From contig NC_067121.1 of NCBI RefSeq assembly GCF_021347895.1, positions 18,115,962 through 18,179,961 of the forward strand: a stretch of 64,000 bases of DNA. Reading direction: 5' to 3'. How positions within the stretch are numbered: the stretch's first letter is position 1; each line of letters begins with the position of its first letter. A model generated the notes under the pieces. It made no database searches and was not told where the DNA came from. It worked only from the letters and a program-made list of their open reading frames with translations. A program made the translations under genes and the position numbers. Shown in pieces: positions 48,361 to 60,300 of the stretch. Source of the stretch: Acanthochromis polyacanthus. Lineage: Eukaryota; Chordata; Actinopteri; Pomacentridae.

Positions 48361-49555
48361 ATCATCATTTTCAGCTGATATTACAGATTCTCTGATGTTT
48401 GACTCCAGAATTTACTGCTATTTAAGTATTAAATATTATAATATAATTAAATATTACATTGTTTTGTTCCTCTGTCTTCCACTGAAATGTTTCCTGTGCC
48501 GTTTACTGTAACTAAAGCTAAATCCATGATGCATCCACCCCCATGCGCCGTTTTTTCTCTAAATACATTTTACACTGTTTTGTGGTTACTCAGAATGATT
48601 TGGTACAATCAAATTAAGGCTGAGACATAAATATGTCCAGTTGTTCAGTGAGTCAGAACCTTGCACCAAAGCATGAGCGGCTGGGGAAGTGCCTGAATTT
48701 CACTACAATCATGTGGGTTATGAGACAGCAGGCTGAGCTCATATAGCACATTTCCAGGAAACTGGAATTCCTTACACAAATATTACTCAAACAGTGTCTA
48801 CACCCCAAGACAGGGAAGGCATCCTGCTGAAACATTACACTGTCTGTCTTATGTCTTAAAATCTCCCATCCCTGATGTAACAAGGCAGACTGAGGCGCCG
48901 CTTAAACCCCTCAGGAGTGTACTTGGCTTAGTACAGCACAGAACTGATTTGTAGGGGTTTTGTTGTGTAATTCTTCAGGGTAAGTTTGGGAACATTATTA
49001 CAGAAATGTTATGTTATAAGTCAGACACACTAAGAAAAGGAAGTGTTGTTGCAACTTCAATACAACATGCAAATACGTAGGAGCTCAGTGCATTGCAATG
49101 TCAATGGGAGAATCTGTTTTTTGTATATTACTATACAAGCATACTGTGTATACTGGGTGCTAGTGGGGTGTAATTTACTCACTACTCTTGATCTTCCTTC
49201 ATGAAAATAACACAGTAATCAGTAAGCAGATAGTAACAGTTAAAACTCATAACAGGATATGCATGTTCAATGTAAACACCATATCTCAGATGTAATAAAA
49301 CCGGGATAAGCCCAACAATGGGGATACTCGTGTCCATGTAAACAGACTGAATGCTTTTGAAAGATGTTCTAGAGCAGTGGGAACTGGATGATGCTTTGTT
49401 AATTCTGTGTGTCGGCTTTGTTGCAGAGATCAAAAACAGCTGTCAGGGGTTTCAGCTTATTTACAACAAAATTTTAAGTAATCAGCACAGCTTTCAGTTA
49501 GAGTTGCTCACAAAAAGTTCTTCATAAGTCAGCTCATCTTTTTCCATGTTCAGAT
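48361..49555. other. No recognisable feature
   Basis: Intergenic; nothing supported. Confidence 0.45.
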
Positions 49556-49559
49556 AAAA

Positions 49560-49915
49560 TGGCATCGTAGACTGTATAATAAAGTTGGACGTAGTGCCTG
49601 GCTCTTAAAATAAAGGCTACATGGAAGTGTCAGAAAGTTGCAATATCACATCGTCCACCAGGGGCTGGCTCCAAAAAGCCGACTCCATAGACTCCAATTC
49701 TACATGGGAAAACTAAAATTCGACAGACTGCTTTGTTTACATGACTTTTCATGATTATAATGAGAGATCAGGTGGCCGAATTCAAAATAAATCACTATTG
49801 ATTTTGTATAGAGCGTTAAAGTTTTGTGAAGCCAGGGGGCGGGGCTACTTGATTGACAGTCTGGTATGGAATGATTTACAGGACAGGGAGCCTAGATGCT
49901 CACTGACTGTAAACT
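49560..49915 (+). repeat. Probable dispersed repeat (GACTCCATAGACTCC type)
   Basis: GACTGTATAATAAAGTTGGA, AAGCCGACTCCATAGACTCC, CCAGGGGGCGGGGCTACTTG and ATTGACAGTCTGGTATGG resemble a repeat I recall from other fish loci. Only one copy is in this window, so support is limited. Confidence 0.4.
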
Positions 49916-49939
49916 CTGTTCTCCTCGTTCAGATTTAAT

Positions 49940-52250
49940 TCTCATATATTAACTGTTTGTTTATTTATTGGTGGAGAAGTGGAACATATTCCAGAGACAG
50001 TTTTTCTGCCCTAGACCAGCTTCATAAACTGATTGCTGTCTGTTGTTTTAAAATTTAACAAACTGCATCATAACTACTCATAAACAGTTTGTTGAAGTTT
50101 ACAGCTATTAATTGGCAACTGAAGTAAAGTTGGACATTTCCAGGTAGTTAGTTGGACAATATGCCTAACTAACATGTTTTGTGTCATAATTGTTTGCAGT
50201 ATTCTGGATTATTATTCTATGTTGAGCATGTTTAAACAGTCTTTCTTCTCATCTCTTGGATGGGAGATTGGGGTGTGCCCCAGATAGGATTATAGAGATA
50301 CACAGTGGGTTAAAAAAGTGTGCCAAACTCACTTCTTTCCAACTGTTTTTACATTTTCGACTTGTAGATTTCAGATCAAAGTGACCCCAACTCAAGTGTC
50401 AGGCTCAAAGGACTTCACACAGCTCCCTCTGAAGACACAAAATGGTTTTCAAGGCTTCCCCCCCACATTTTACAGTTCTTCCCAACCTGAGAACACATAC
50501 AATGAAGTTTTCCCTTAATGTCTTCAGTCAAATACTGGACGAAGTGTTCTAAAGTCTCATCACTCCCAAATCGCAAAAAAGAAAAAAAAGAAAAAAAAAC
50601 GTCTGTAGAATGCAATTTTAAGAAAATCTGTTTCAATAATTTGGTTCTTCTATTTACAGTAAAATGTTGCAAAGTACATTTTCTCTTTACTCTTACAGTT
50701 AAGTGGCATGCCTAATTCCAAATCACAGACTCCCATACTTTCTTTGAGTAATTTCATTTGTTAACAAATACAATATGTGAAAAACTTTTAAAATTTAGAC
50801 TTTGGAAAATGAAATTATCCACTAAGCAGTTACTACATTAATCAGTTAGTTTATTTGTCAATTATTTAATTGCTGATGCTGTTGTGCACAGTGGACTCAG
50901 TAGACATTTCTCCTGAATGCAAAACAAGCTGCTACATTTTGATAACATTTAGTATCTGTTCGTGTTTTTCCTTTAGATTTAAATCAAAATCAGAGTTTAT
51001 TGTTTCAAGGTTATTTCTTTGACTAAACACAAGATGGTAGATTTTTAAAATGTATGTAACAGTAAATTGGGGAGAGCAATCCTTAGATTTTAAAGCTATC
51101 AGCTCTATGGATCCTACAGCTTAACATTTGGGGACAAGAAAAAAAATATTGTATATACGCACTGGATATCAGCGTACCATGCTAGCATGACCTGCACTCT
51201 TTCCAAAGCACTCAAAAATTCTGCTGCATACTCTGCATAAAAAAATGCTCTTTTTTGTTCAATAATAATGATTCTTTCAAAATGTATTACTGCATTTTAT
51301 CATTTAACTGTGAGACCCGCTGATGCAACATTCATAGACTCAACACCTTTGAATAAATCTATCTTCTTTAGACTCATTTATATCCTACTGATAGAATGTG
51401 ACAGATGTATTTTGGTGGAAACATTATTTTGGCTTTTCCCCTACAACATCTGTTTCAATCCAGGAAGTGTGATGCAAGGAAGGGACAGCACTGTGTCCCC
51501 ACAGACTGAGGTTTGTGACCTTTTGGGACCAGGGAGGCTGGAGTCTATCCCAACTGACTTAGGGTGAAGGCAGGGGACACCCTGGACAGGGAGTTGTGTT
51601 TTGATTTATTGTCCTAAAAAAACCCAATGAAAGTCCCACAAAGCTCAAACAAGATGGGATAGTGTCGCTGCAGAAAGGAAAAAAAAAAAATGCCATATTG
51701 GTTAGGTGTTGCATTGAAATCTGAAATAATCACCAATATCACCTGAAAAGTCCTTGACTGACCTTCATGTCTTAATGGACTCTTGAGTGGTTCTTTACAA
51801 AACATGATTACTGCAGGAATATTTTTTAAACTAACAAAGTATCAAATGATTGATTGGTTCAGCATGCACATAAATGGCGCCATTTTTATTCCATGTTTTA
51901 TTTGTTGTTTGCTATCCCTTATGTAATCACAGTAACAGGGTTGCTAATCCATGCTAATCTTAGCTTTTTCTCAGGAGTAGAACTATTTAGCTAGCTGTTA
52001 CTGCTGACCAAGAAGAGAAACTTACTGATGGAAAAAGTAAAGAAAAGAGTAAATAAAGAGTTGTTCTGTCCTGATGCACTACCCATTCTTTTGGAACACT
52101 GTTTGATGATGTTAATTCCAGTGTATCATGTGATTCACTGTTGTCTTCTTCTTTAGACCAGCCAGTAAGGTTATGCTAACAGGGTTGCATGCAAGTTGTG
52201 GGACACATAATCCATGCATAATAATTTTTTGTTTTTTTAACAGAATGTTT
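49940..52250. other. No gene; dispersed-repeat fragment at 51539-51596
   Basis: CTGGAGTCTATCCCAACTGA followed by CTTAGGGTGAAGGCAGGGGA and CACCCTGGACAGG is a 58-bp internal piece of the dispersed repeat. The rest is AT-rich and unassigned. Confidence 0.55.
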
Positions 52251-52257
52251 TTGGCCT

Positions 52258-52438
52258 TGTTGCCTTCCTTATGTGTAGGGCAGTGGAGTGAGAGACAGGA
52301 ATCACAGGTAGAAGACTGGATGGGATAACATGCAGTAAATGGCCATGGGCTGGATTCAAACCCCTGACCGCTGCCTCAGGGACTATAGCCTCTGTTCATG
52401 GGACACCCGCTCAGCCAGCTGAGCTATCTCGGTGCCCC
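52258..52438 (-). mobile_element. tRNA-derived SINE or tRNA-like repeat
   Basis: Minus strand reads GGGCACCGAGATAGCTCAGC then TGGCTGAGCGG (A box). About 45 bp later comes GGGGTTTGAATCCAGCCCAT (B box). This is a tRNA-like head in the right spacing for an RNA polymerase III promoter, with a non-tRNA tail. Confidence 0.7.
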
Positions 52439-53228
52439 ATAATAATCATTATTGTTGATTAAAAAAATGCCATGCTTACAAGAGACATCAATGAAAAAAT
52501 ATAATACCAAAAAAAAGAGATTTAAATTTCAGTCAAATTTTGTTGTTTGAGATTCAGTTTGGTCATCTGGGGGTTGGGACAAGAGAAAAAATGGCATTTA
52601 AGGGGGAACTCCAAACTTACTAGGTATTTTTAAAAATATTTTTCAAACATTCTTTTCTCCTAGCTTTTTGAATTTGGTCTGAGGACAAGTACATTTACAC
52701 CAAAACTGCATGTTTTAGTATTTTGTACATGGAAAATTTAGACATTTGATGAGTGGGACATAAAATGTCCTCCAATTCTGGAATGACCCTTGTATGTTAG
52801 TGTATTTTTAGGAGGAAGTAAGTGGTTCTCTGGCTTTCTGTGTACATATTTGGAGGAGAGGTCCAACTCCAGTCATTTGGTTTCTAATGTTTACCAGGCG
52901 GTTTCTCCTCAAATGACACAAAAACTGCTGCAATGTTCTCACACAGTTGCTCAATGCCGTTGTGTCTGTCTAAACACGTCAGATTGTCACTGCAGATCTC
53001 TGATGGACTCAAATGCCATTACCTTAAATAGATAAAATCACAGGCGTCACGGATTCTCACGAGAATTCAAAATACCCACTGCTTTAGCTGTGATCTTTAG
53101 TTTGTTTTCTTCAGACCCGCATTCCTTGGCCTCTTTCCCTCCTCATTTGTTCCAGAGGGCTAATAGATGGAGAGCAGAGGCCAGGTAAATAACATTAAAC
53201 TTTGTATAAGTTAACATATGCACACATT

Positions 53229-53230
<2 letters not shown>
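52439..53230. other. No gene; possible relative of the foldback element near 52550-52795
   Basis: The segment ends TCTGGAATGACCCTTGTA. GGAATGACCC is also the terminus of the 33988-35106 foldback element, but no matching left end was found. Confidence 0.35.

Positions 53231-53307
<77 letters not shown>
53231..53307 (+). repeat. (CA)n microsatellite
   Basis: Pure CA run of about 38 units, left boundary of a type A repeat. Confidence 0.98.
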
Positions 53308-53310
<3 letters not shown>

Positions 53311-53580
53311 TTGTTTTTCTATACCGGTGGGGACTTACCATTGACTCCCATTCATATCTAACTCCTAACCCTTACCCTAACCCTAACCTTAACCATCACC
53401 AAATCAATGCCTAACCCTAAACAAACGTTTTTGCACTTTTACATTTTTTATTAACAACAATATGGCCAAGAAAACGGTGTTGCCACCTGTGGGGACCTCA
53501 TTTTAGGTCCCCACCGTAAGACAAGTCCCCACCTTTATAGCAAATAGTCAGGTCAAAGTCCCCACCGGTATAGCAGAAAC

Positions 53581-53583
<3 letters not shown>
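53308..53583 (+). repeat. CCCTAA-bearing repeat (type A) between CA arrays
   Basis: TTTTTCTATACCGGTGGGGA, CCATTGACTCCCATTCATAT, CCCTTACCCTAACCCTAACC, AACAAACGTTTTTGCACTTT, ATTTTAGGTCCCCACC and GTCCCCACCGGTATAGCAGA. Its ends carry the inverted pair CTATACCGGTGGGGAC and GTCCCCACCGGTATAG. Confidence 0.9.

Positions 53584-53633
<50 letters not shown>
53584..53633 (+). repeat. (CA)n microsatellite
   Basis: About 24 CA units shared as the boundary of a type A and a type B repeat. Confidence 0.98.
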
Positions 53634-53636
<3 letters not shown>

Positions 53637-53909
53637 TTGTACTTCTATCTTAGTGAGGACATCCATAGGCGTAATGCATTTCCTAGAGCCTTATCCTAAC
53701 CTTAACCATCACAACTGATTGCCTAAACTTAATCCTTACCCTAACCCTAACCAAACCTCAATTCATACCTGTTCTCTAAAAACAAGTCTTCACCCTCAAA
53801 CATGGCTGTTTCAAAGTGAGGACCGGCCAAAATGTCCTCACTTTGTAAAAATGTCCTCACTTTGATAGTTAAATGCAGAAAATGGTACTCACCATGTAGC
53901 AAGTACAAG

Positions 53910-53910
<1 letters not shown>
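53634..53910 (+). repeat. CCCTAA-type repeat (type B) between CA arrays
   Basis: TTTGTACTTCTATCTTAGTG, CATAGGCGTAATGCATTTCC, CATCACAACTGATTGCCTAA, CTTACCCTAACCCTAACC, GTCCTCACTTTGTAAAAATG, CTCACCATGTAGCAAGTACA. Inverse of 40277-40553 with few differences. Confidence 0.9.

Positions 53911-53965
<55 letters not shown>
53911..53965 (+). repeat. (CA)n microsatellite
   Basis: About 27 CA units, right boundary of the type B repeat. Confidence 0.98.
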
Positions 53966-53966
<1 letters not shown>

Positions 53967-53969
53967 TGG

Positions 53970-54950
53970 TCAACTTAGACTGATGATTGATTGAACAGTC
54001 ATCCACCCAATCTCAGCCAAACTACTACAATCAGGGAAGAGAGTAAAAACGTCAGTTTACGGTCTTATCTCATCTTATCTTAGTAGAGTAAAATAGATGT
54101 AATGTGCCCCATTTGTTAATTTCAGTGTACAGAACAACACAAAAAAACCTGTACCTGGCATGTTTATCCCTGAGCGGGAACATGAGATGTGCAACATAGC
54201 CATGGTACCTGAAAAAAATGAGGTCAGAGATATAGAATGCAGTTTTGCAGGACAATGGGATTTTTGCTGATATCAATCCTTTATTCCTCTGTCTCCAATC
54301 GATAGAGAGCTAAAGAGACATTAGGTGACACTGACATAACATTATCATGATCATTTGCCAGTAACTGTGAAAGAATGACGGTGCAGCTGTACTGTACTGT
54401 ACCTAGAATATATTGTTCAGTGTTGTTTCCTTTAATTATGAGCTGATACATTCTGCAGTTTCTTTGACGTGTTTTTGTTGTCACTGCTCATGTTTATTGT
54501 CGTAAACAATGCACCTGGGAGGAAATGAAGTCCCTCACACTCTTGTATTTCTCAATGAGGCTGGTTTCACCCAGCAGGGGGTGACTCCTCTGACTATGAG
54601 AACATGTCCCTACTTCTCATCTTCCTAATGAGCTTATGGAACCAATTGGTAGCCTTAAGACTTTTTGAACACAGCATAAGGCTCATTTTAAAATTTATGC
54701 ACCCATTTAGAGTACAATAAGCCATAAAATGGGAAATATTTTCAGGTGGGCCTATGCTGTGACAGACAGATTGCTACTGTATCACCATGTGTAGCATCCT
54801 CAAATTTTGTCAAATTTTGGTAGTTCACAAACCAATAGGCAACAATGTCACTACATTTGTCTTTTAGGATTCAAGGATATTTATTGTCATTGCATTTCTG
54901 CAACAAAGCCTTTATATCCAGTAAATCCCTTCTGTGTCCCATAGAGACCT
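53970..54950. other. No gene; LINE-tail trace near 54868-54910
   Basis: GATTCAAGGATATTTATTGT then CATTGCATTTCTGC looks like the inverse of a LINE 3' tail (...GACAATAAATATC...). Otherwise unassigned. Confidence 0.4.
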
Positions 54951-54956
54951 CTTTAA

Positions 54957-55876
54957 AGCTGCTGTCCGGAGTTTGAATCGCAGCGTCTCCCAAAACACTG
55001 GTGGTCCCTCCCTCCCTCCCTCTGATTTCGCCCCTTTATTTGTGCACGCGCAGTACATGAGAGGAGTGCCCGGAGTGCTGCAGCATCTTGCCTGTTTTGC
55101 TGTTTTCCACTCTTCTACATTTAGTACATTTAGTAAATAATAAAGGAATTACGTTAGAATTCTGTATTGAGTCTAACTTGTCCTAATACCAAAATAACAT
55201 GAATCTGCTAGGACGAACAAGTAAAGTTTCGATATGTGATTACACTCGTGTATCCCTCTCGATGACGTTGTTTATCAAACTTAGTGCATTTACGCGTGTA
55301 TATGTGTTACATTGTTTATTTATTTCTATCTAGAGTTCAGAATTGCATGACTCCTCTGACGAAGAGTATGTCCCAGACGCCCCAACATCTTCCTCCAGAG
55401 GTCGGGCATCTAAACGAAGCCGTCAGGCGGGCTATGGAGGTCGTGGTCGGAGAGCGAGCGAGCACCCCGAGCCAAAAAACGTCCTGCAGTCTCTTGGCCT
55501 GACAAGCCGTGGGAATGGTAACTTTTCTGGAAGTTGCTGAGCCCTGATGCTCTCTCAGCTCCTCCACAAGCAAAACAAATGTGTTCGCGGTTGCGTAGTG
55601 CGTAGCTCGCCCATCTCTGCATGGGGTTGCTTGCTGTGTGCGTAACCGTTGATTGACAGCATGACAAAGCTGAAGCTTGAACTTGATTGGTCGGCAGCGA
55701 CCGGCGCTTTTTGGAATAACATGGGGGTCTATGAGAGGAAGGAGGAGCTCATGAATAAATTTTCATATCGCGTTATACTAACTTTATATTATAGTATCGA
55801 ACTAGACTAACACATTTAAGCTTTGTTAAAAAATGATACATAAATTGAAAACAAACGGAAACTCCGGACAGCAGCT
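54957..55876. mobile_element. TTAA-flanked DNA transposon, 920 bp (piggyBac-like target site)
   Basis: Perfect 18-bp ends AGCTGCTGTCCGGAGTTT and AAACTCCGGACAGCAGCT, flanked by TTAA at 54953-54956 and 55877-55880. TTAA duplication is the piggyBac hallmark; a 3-bp TTA/TAA reading (Harbinger) cannot be excluded because the junction is palindromic. The interior is richer in CpG than its surroundings. Confidence 0.82.
55332..55540 (+). pseudogene. Acidic then Arg/Gly-rich ORF inside the TTAA element
   Basis: After a possible acceptor TTCTATCTAG, an open frame of about 69 codons reads ...SSELHDSSDEEYVPDAPTSS followed by GRASKRSRQAGYGGRGRR and ends at TGA 55538-55540. An acidic DSSDEEYVPD-type segment is common in piggyBac transposase N-termini, which is consistent with the TTAA site, but no DDD catalytic domain is present. 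There is no ATG in frame, so it would need an upstream exon. It may be a relic of the parent transposase or unrelated cargo. Confidence 0.4.
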
Positions 55877-56183
55877 TTAAGGAACACATTGACGATTATT
55901 TTGACTATCTCCATGACAAAACTATATCACTTTGTTTCAGTTGTGGCTTAGTCTTTGTTTCTCAGTGTTCTTTGCATTGAGCACAGCTAAAGACAGCACC
56001 AATAAATGTTACCACATATATCAGTTATTGAAAACGTAAATATTCATTACTGTGTATTAGCATCGATGTAACATGTTAGTCTAATGAGTATTTCCATGTT
56101 TTGAATCTTCATTGCTGTTGTGTGAGATTAGAAAAACATGAATAACTTTACTGCTAGCCTAAATGCAAATACAGAAATGAAAC

Positions 56184-56590
56184 AAGAAAAGCACTCAGAG
56201 AGCGCAGTACTCCGCCAAGGCTGCTCAGTTGTTGTATGATTTCCGGCGGATGAAATCAGTGGTGGATTTGTAGTAGGATTGCAATCATGTGATTGGATTG
56301 TCAACAGGCAGCTGATGTAGTGTTTACTAGTAGTCATAGTTACAGTGATGCTGTGCCGCTATCTGGCAATGATACATAAATCTTTAACAAATCTGTGGAT
56401 CTAGACTACAAGCTGTATCATTGCCAAAATCTAATCACTTGGTCCTTGTGTGTCATTTCTGACCTTCCCTGAAAATTTCATCCAAATCCGTTAATCCATT
56501 TTTGAGTAATGTTGCAAACAGACAAACAGACAGACAGACAAACAAACATGGATCGTCACATGACTTTGCCGCGTTCCTTGGTAACTAGGC
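56184..56590 (+). repeat. Dispersed repeat 'AAGAAAAGCACTCAGAGAG' upstream of f3
   Basis: Full-length-looking copy from ACAAGAAAAGCACTCAGAGA to GACTTTGCCGCGTTCCTTGG. It lies about 0.5 kb upstream of the f3 start codon and is in direct orientation with the copy in f3 intron 4. Confidence 0.8.
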
Positions 56591-57100
56591 CACTTGGACA
56601 AGGTCCATTAGTTGTCAAGGCAACAGAGCATCCACATTGTTTGGTTTTCACAAAAATGCACCGAATGGATGAGCAGCACGGTGAAAAAAGCAGAAAGAAT
56701 TCTGGTGACGTAATATTACCACAAGTAGTTACTCATGCTTCTTTGTCATCCAATGTGCTGAAACACCACAATTTTTAGATAACAATAAAACTTTAAAAGT
56801 TGTTAGGTGTTTCAGCCAGAGGGCATTCATGTTCTTTGTGAGTGCTTTGGGAAAAGGAGGAGGAATTTAGAGTGAGCAAACTTTTGTAGAATCCCTTGTG
56901 TGCAGGCAGGCATGTGGGAAGGATTAGTAGGCAGAATGAGGCAGAACCCTGAACAGCCCCCCTAACCCCACCCCATTTCAGCTCCCACACTCTGTCCTGC
57001 TGAACGGAAACAACATTCAGCCTGAGCAGCTGCAAGCTGGGGGAACATTTTCAGCAGCTACTTCTTCTCAGTCCCGAAAGTGCCTTACAATATCAGCGAA
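56591..57100 (+). other. f3 upstream region, promoter not resolved
   Basis: About 500 bp between a dispersed repeat and the f3 start codon. It is moderately GC-rich near 56940-57060 (CCCCCCTAACCCCACCCC). I see no clear TATA box or initiator, so transcription start and 5' UTR cannot be placed. Confidence 0.4.
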
Positions 57101-57197
57101 ATGGGGGAAAAAAGAGACTGCTGTGCTAAGATGGCATCTGTGAAAACTCTGCTTAATCTGGGACTCTTTTTGTCTGCCTGGAGCATCACCACTGCAG
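57101..57197 (+). CDS. f3: f3 exon 1: start codon and signal peptide
   Basis: Encodes residues 1-32 plus one base and ends at ACTGCAG before GTAAAA. Two in-frame ATGs lie at 57101 and 57131. Both have a purine at -3 and G at +4. The second starts directly at the hydrophobic signal (MASVKTLLNLGLFLSAW), so initiation at 57131 (305 residues) is also possible. I report the first because scanning ribosomes meet it first and it stays open. No TATA box was recognised upstream. Confidence 0.85.
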
Positions 57198-57210
57198 GTA
57201 AAAATCACAT

Positions 57211-57303
<93 letters not shown>

Positions 57304-60300
57304 AATTAGATCAGAGTAGATTCAACTGTATCATCTTGAACAGAGTACAAATACCAAGACAACAAAATACAGTTTAGCAGTAGACATGTGAGGATGTTAC
57401 CACAACCTGTAAACGAAACAAAATGTTCCAGAACATTCTGTGTGATTTCTGAACACATGATATTTCAAACTGTATGAAAACTGTCAAAGCAGTACTTTGT
57501 AGGACTGTTTCTAGAATGTATCAGCATTACTTTTGGCTCCTGTTCAGCTTTGCTCATTGGCAAAGTCTGTCTTTAATTAAGGTCTGTTTATGTAGAAGAA
57601 AAGGACAGAGAGGTGAATGTCAAGGTTGTTTTTCCAACTGACTGTAAATGTTCACATGTGGTTTAATGTGATAGTTAACTGCATTTGCTCACCGAAATCA
57701 AACTAAAACAAAAACTGAAAAGCATAATATTCGAAGATCATTGAATTGTGGAAAGTAAATGTAGTGTTGTTTCATCCACAGATGAGAACTTTGTCCCTAA
57801 AGCAGAGAATGTTCACTGGGTCTCGTTGGACTTTAAGACCATCCTTAGCTGGACTACCAAACCATCGGACTATACATACTCTGTCCTGTACTCTATGTGA
57901 GTTCACACATACTATGTTTTTCTATCTTTGTGGGGACATACCATTGACTCCCATTCATATCTAACCCCTAACCCTTACCCTAACCCTAACCCTAACCTTA
58001 ACCAAACCCGAACCCTAACCAAAACAATGGCTAACCCTAAAGAAACGTTTTTGCACTTTTACTTTTTTCAGTAACAACAACATGGCCAAGAAAACACTGT
58101 TTAAACTTGTGGGGACCAAAATGAGGTCCCCACAAGTGACGTAGTTTTTGGATTTCCTACAGTTGTTTGGACATTTTGGCCCCACAATGTAACAAATGCT
58201 AAAACACACACTCCCACACACACACACACACACACACACACCTGAGCCAAAATGTAAAACAAAACCGAAAAACACAAAACAAAATAAACAAACAAAACTT
58301 ACTCAAATTTCATGAAACCTGGTAGAGAAGAGCAACATGGGCAAAAGAAGGGCCAAGAAATTACAAAACAGGACCTCAGTCTTGACAGAGAACTACAACA
58401 GAAAAGCGATCGCTAAAAGAGGGAATCTTCCTCCATTTGTCTGTCTGTTCTATGCTTTTCTTAACAACAGTTTATCTCAGAATCAGAGATGGTTTTATTG
58501 CCAAGTAGGTTTTCACATACAAGGAATTTGATGTGGTGTTTTAGTGCAATAAGTAACACTTGGCTGGTGTATTGCTGGGGACCCAAGTACGTGTTGTATT
58601 GAGTTGGACATTGCTTGGATGCACAACCCTAATTTTTTCCCCTAAAGTTGTTTTCTATTACATTTTCACACCAATATCCTCAGTGTGCCTTTGGCTGCTT
58701 GTGGGTGGAGATTAGTTGATCCTTGTTGCTTCTAATCATTGAAGGCAAATCTATGTTCTAACATGATACTACACTCTCACAACAGGCACTGTTTTAGTAC
58801 AGACATGCACTACCAGTCAAAGGTTTGGACACACCTCCTCATTTAATGTTTTTTCTTTACTTTCACAACTATTTACATTGTAGATTGTCACTGGAGGCAT
58901 CAAAACTATGAATAAACACATGGAATTATGGACAAGACAAAAAAGTGAAAAATATTCAAAACATGTTTTAGATTTTAGATTCTTCAAAATTTAAATCTTT
59001 TTCATTTAAGAGTGGTCTGTCAGAGATTGGTGGACAGTTATGCAAAATGCCTACAACAAGTTTTTTTCCTCTAAAGAGGCAGTATGAGTTTCTGAGGACT
59101 AGGGTGTACTTACTTCCTCTCAACTGGACCTGTCCTACTGAACATTTCATTTGCAGTTTACTAAATACTGACTTAACTCTATACGTAGCTTAAATAAAAA
59201 AGTTTGATCATGTCAAAATGTCGACAGTATTGCTTGTTTTTTTTTAAATTGCATTGTGTGACACCAGGAATGGTGGGGACTGGACAGAAAGTCCTGACTG
59301 TAGCCGAATATCAGAGGCACACTGTGATCTAAGTGCCCATCTCTGGCCCTTGGACAGGTAGGAACAGGTCTATCTCATTTACCAGTACATCTTCAACAGG
59401 CAGAACATACAATGTATTTTTTATTTGAGTAAATACCAATATGTACTCTTGTTTGACAGGACATATTCTGCTGACATTCAAACAGAACCTCCAGAGATGG
59501 ACTATAACACTGATGTAGAGGACTTACCTCACACTTATTCTCCAGAGTTCAACCCCTACAGAGAGAGTAAGTATCACATGACAAACTATACTTCTATATA
59601 TTTGCGGGGACCTTCACTGACATAACATTGACATTATCCAGCTGCTTTCTCCCTAGGCCTCCTAATCACCACAACTGTATGGCTATCCCTAACCTCTAAC
59701 CATCACTGAACCTGACTCTATCCTGAACCTTAAAATCAAGTCTGAACCCTCAAATCCCTGTCAAACTGTCCTCATGTTCAAAAACTGTCGTCACTTTAAT
59801 CATCATAAATCGTCATAAAGACAAATGCACATCCACACACACACAATAGCAAATGTTACACTTGCCACATACTGTTTTAAATTCCTGAAACGGCCCTGAA
59901 AAGAAAAATAAATAAAATAATAAACAATGAAAATAAACAATCTTTTTCTTATTCTGAAAAAGAAAGTAGCATATCAATAAACTGGCTTTCAGCTAAATTT
60001 TTGTTTATTTTAATAATAATAATAATCCTTGAGTGAGCTTCTTCAGCCAGCAGCTAGATCTCCAATATACTGTACTTGCAATGCATTATATAACTGCAGT
60101 ATAACAGTTATGCCTGTAGGTTTTCACAATTATTTAGCTATTTTAAATCTTGTTAACTTTGAACATTAAATACATGAATTTATTGTTGCATCTTAAACTG
60201 ATGTACGCTTAGGGAAGCATACACAATAAGAAAAGCACTCAGAGAGTACAGTACTCTGCCAAGGCTGCTCAGCTGTTGTATGATTTGTGATGGATGAAAT

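Noticed and set aside
52258..52438. tRNA gene
   Set aside because: A- and B-box-like segments are present but the cloverleaf does not close and the rest is not tRNA-like; a tRNA-derived repeat explains it better.
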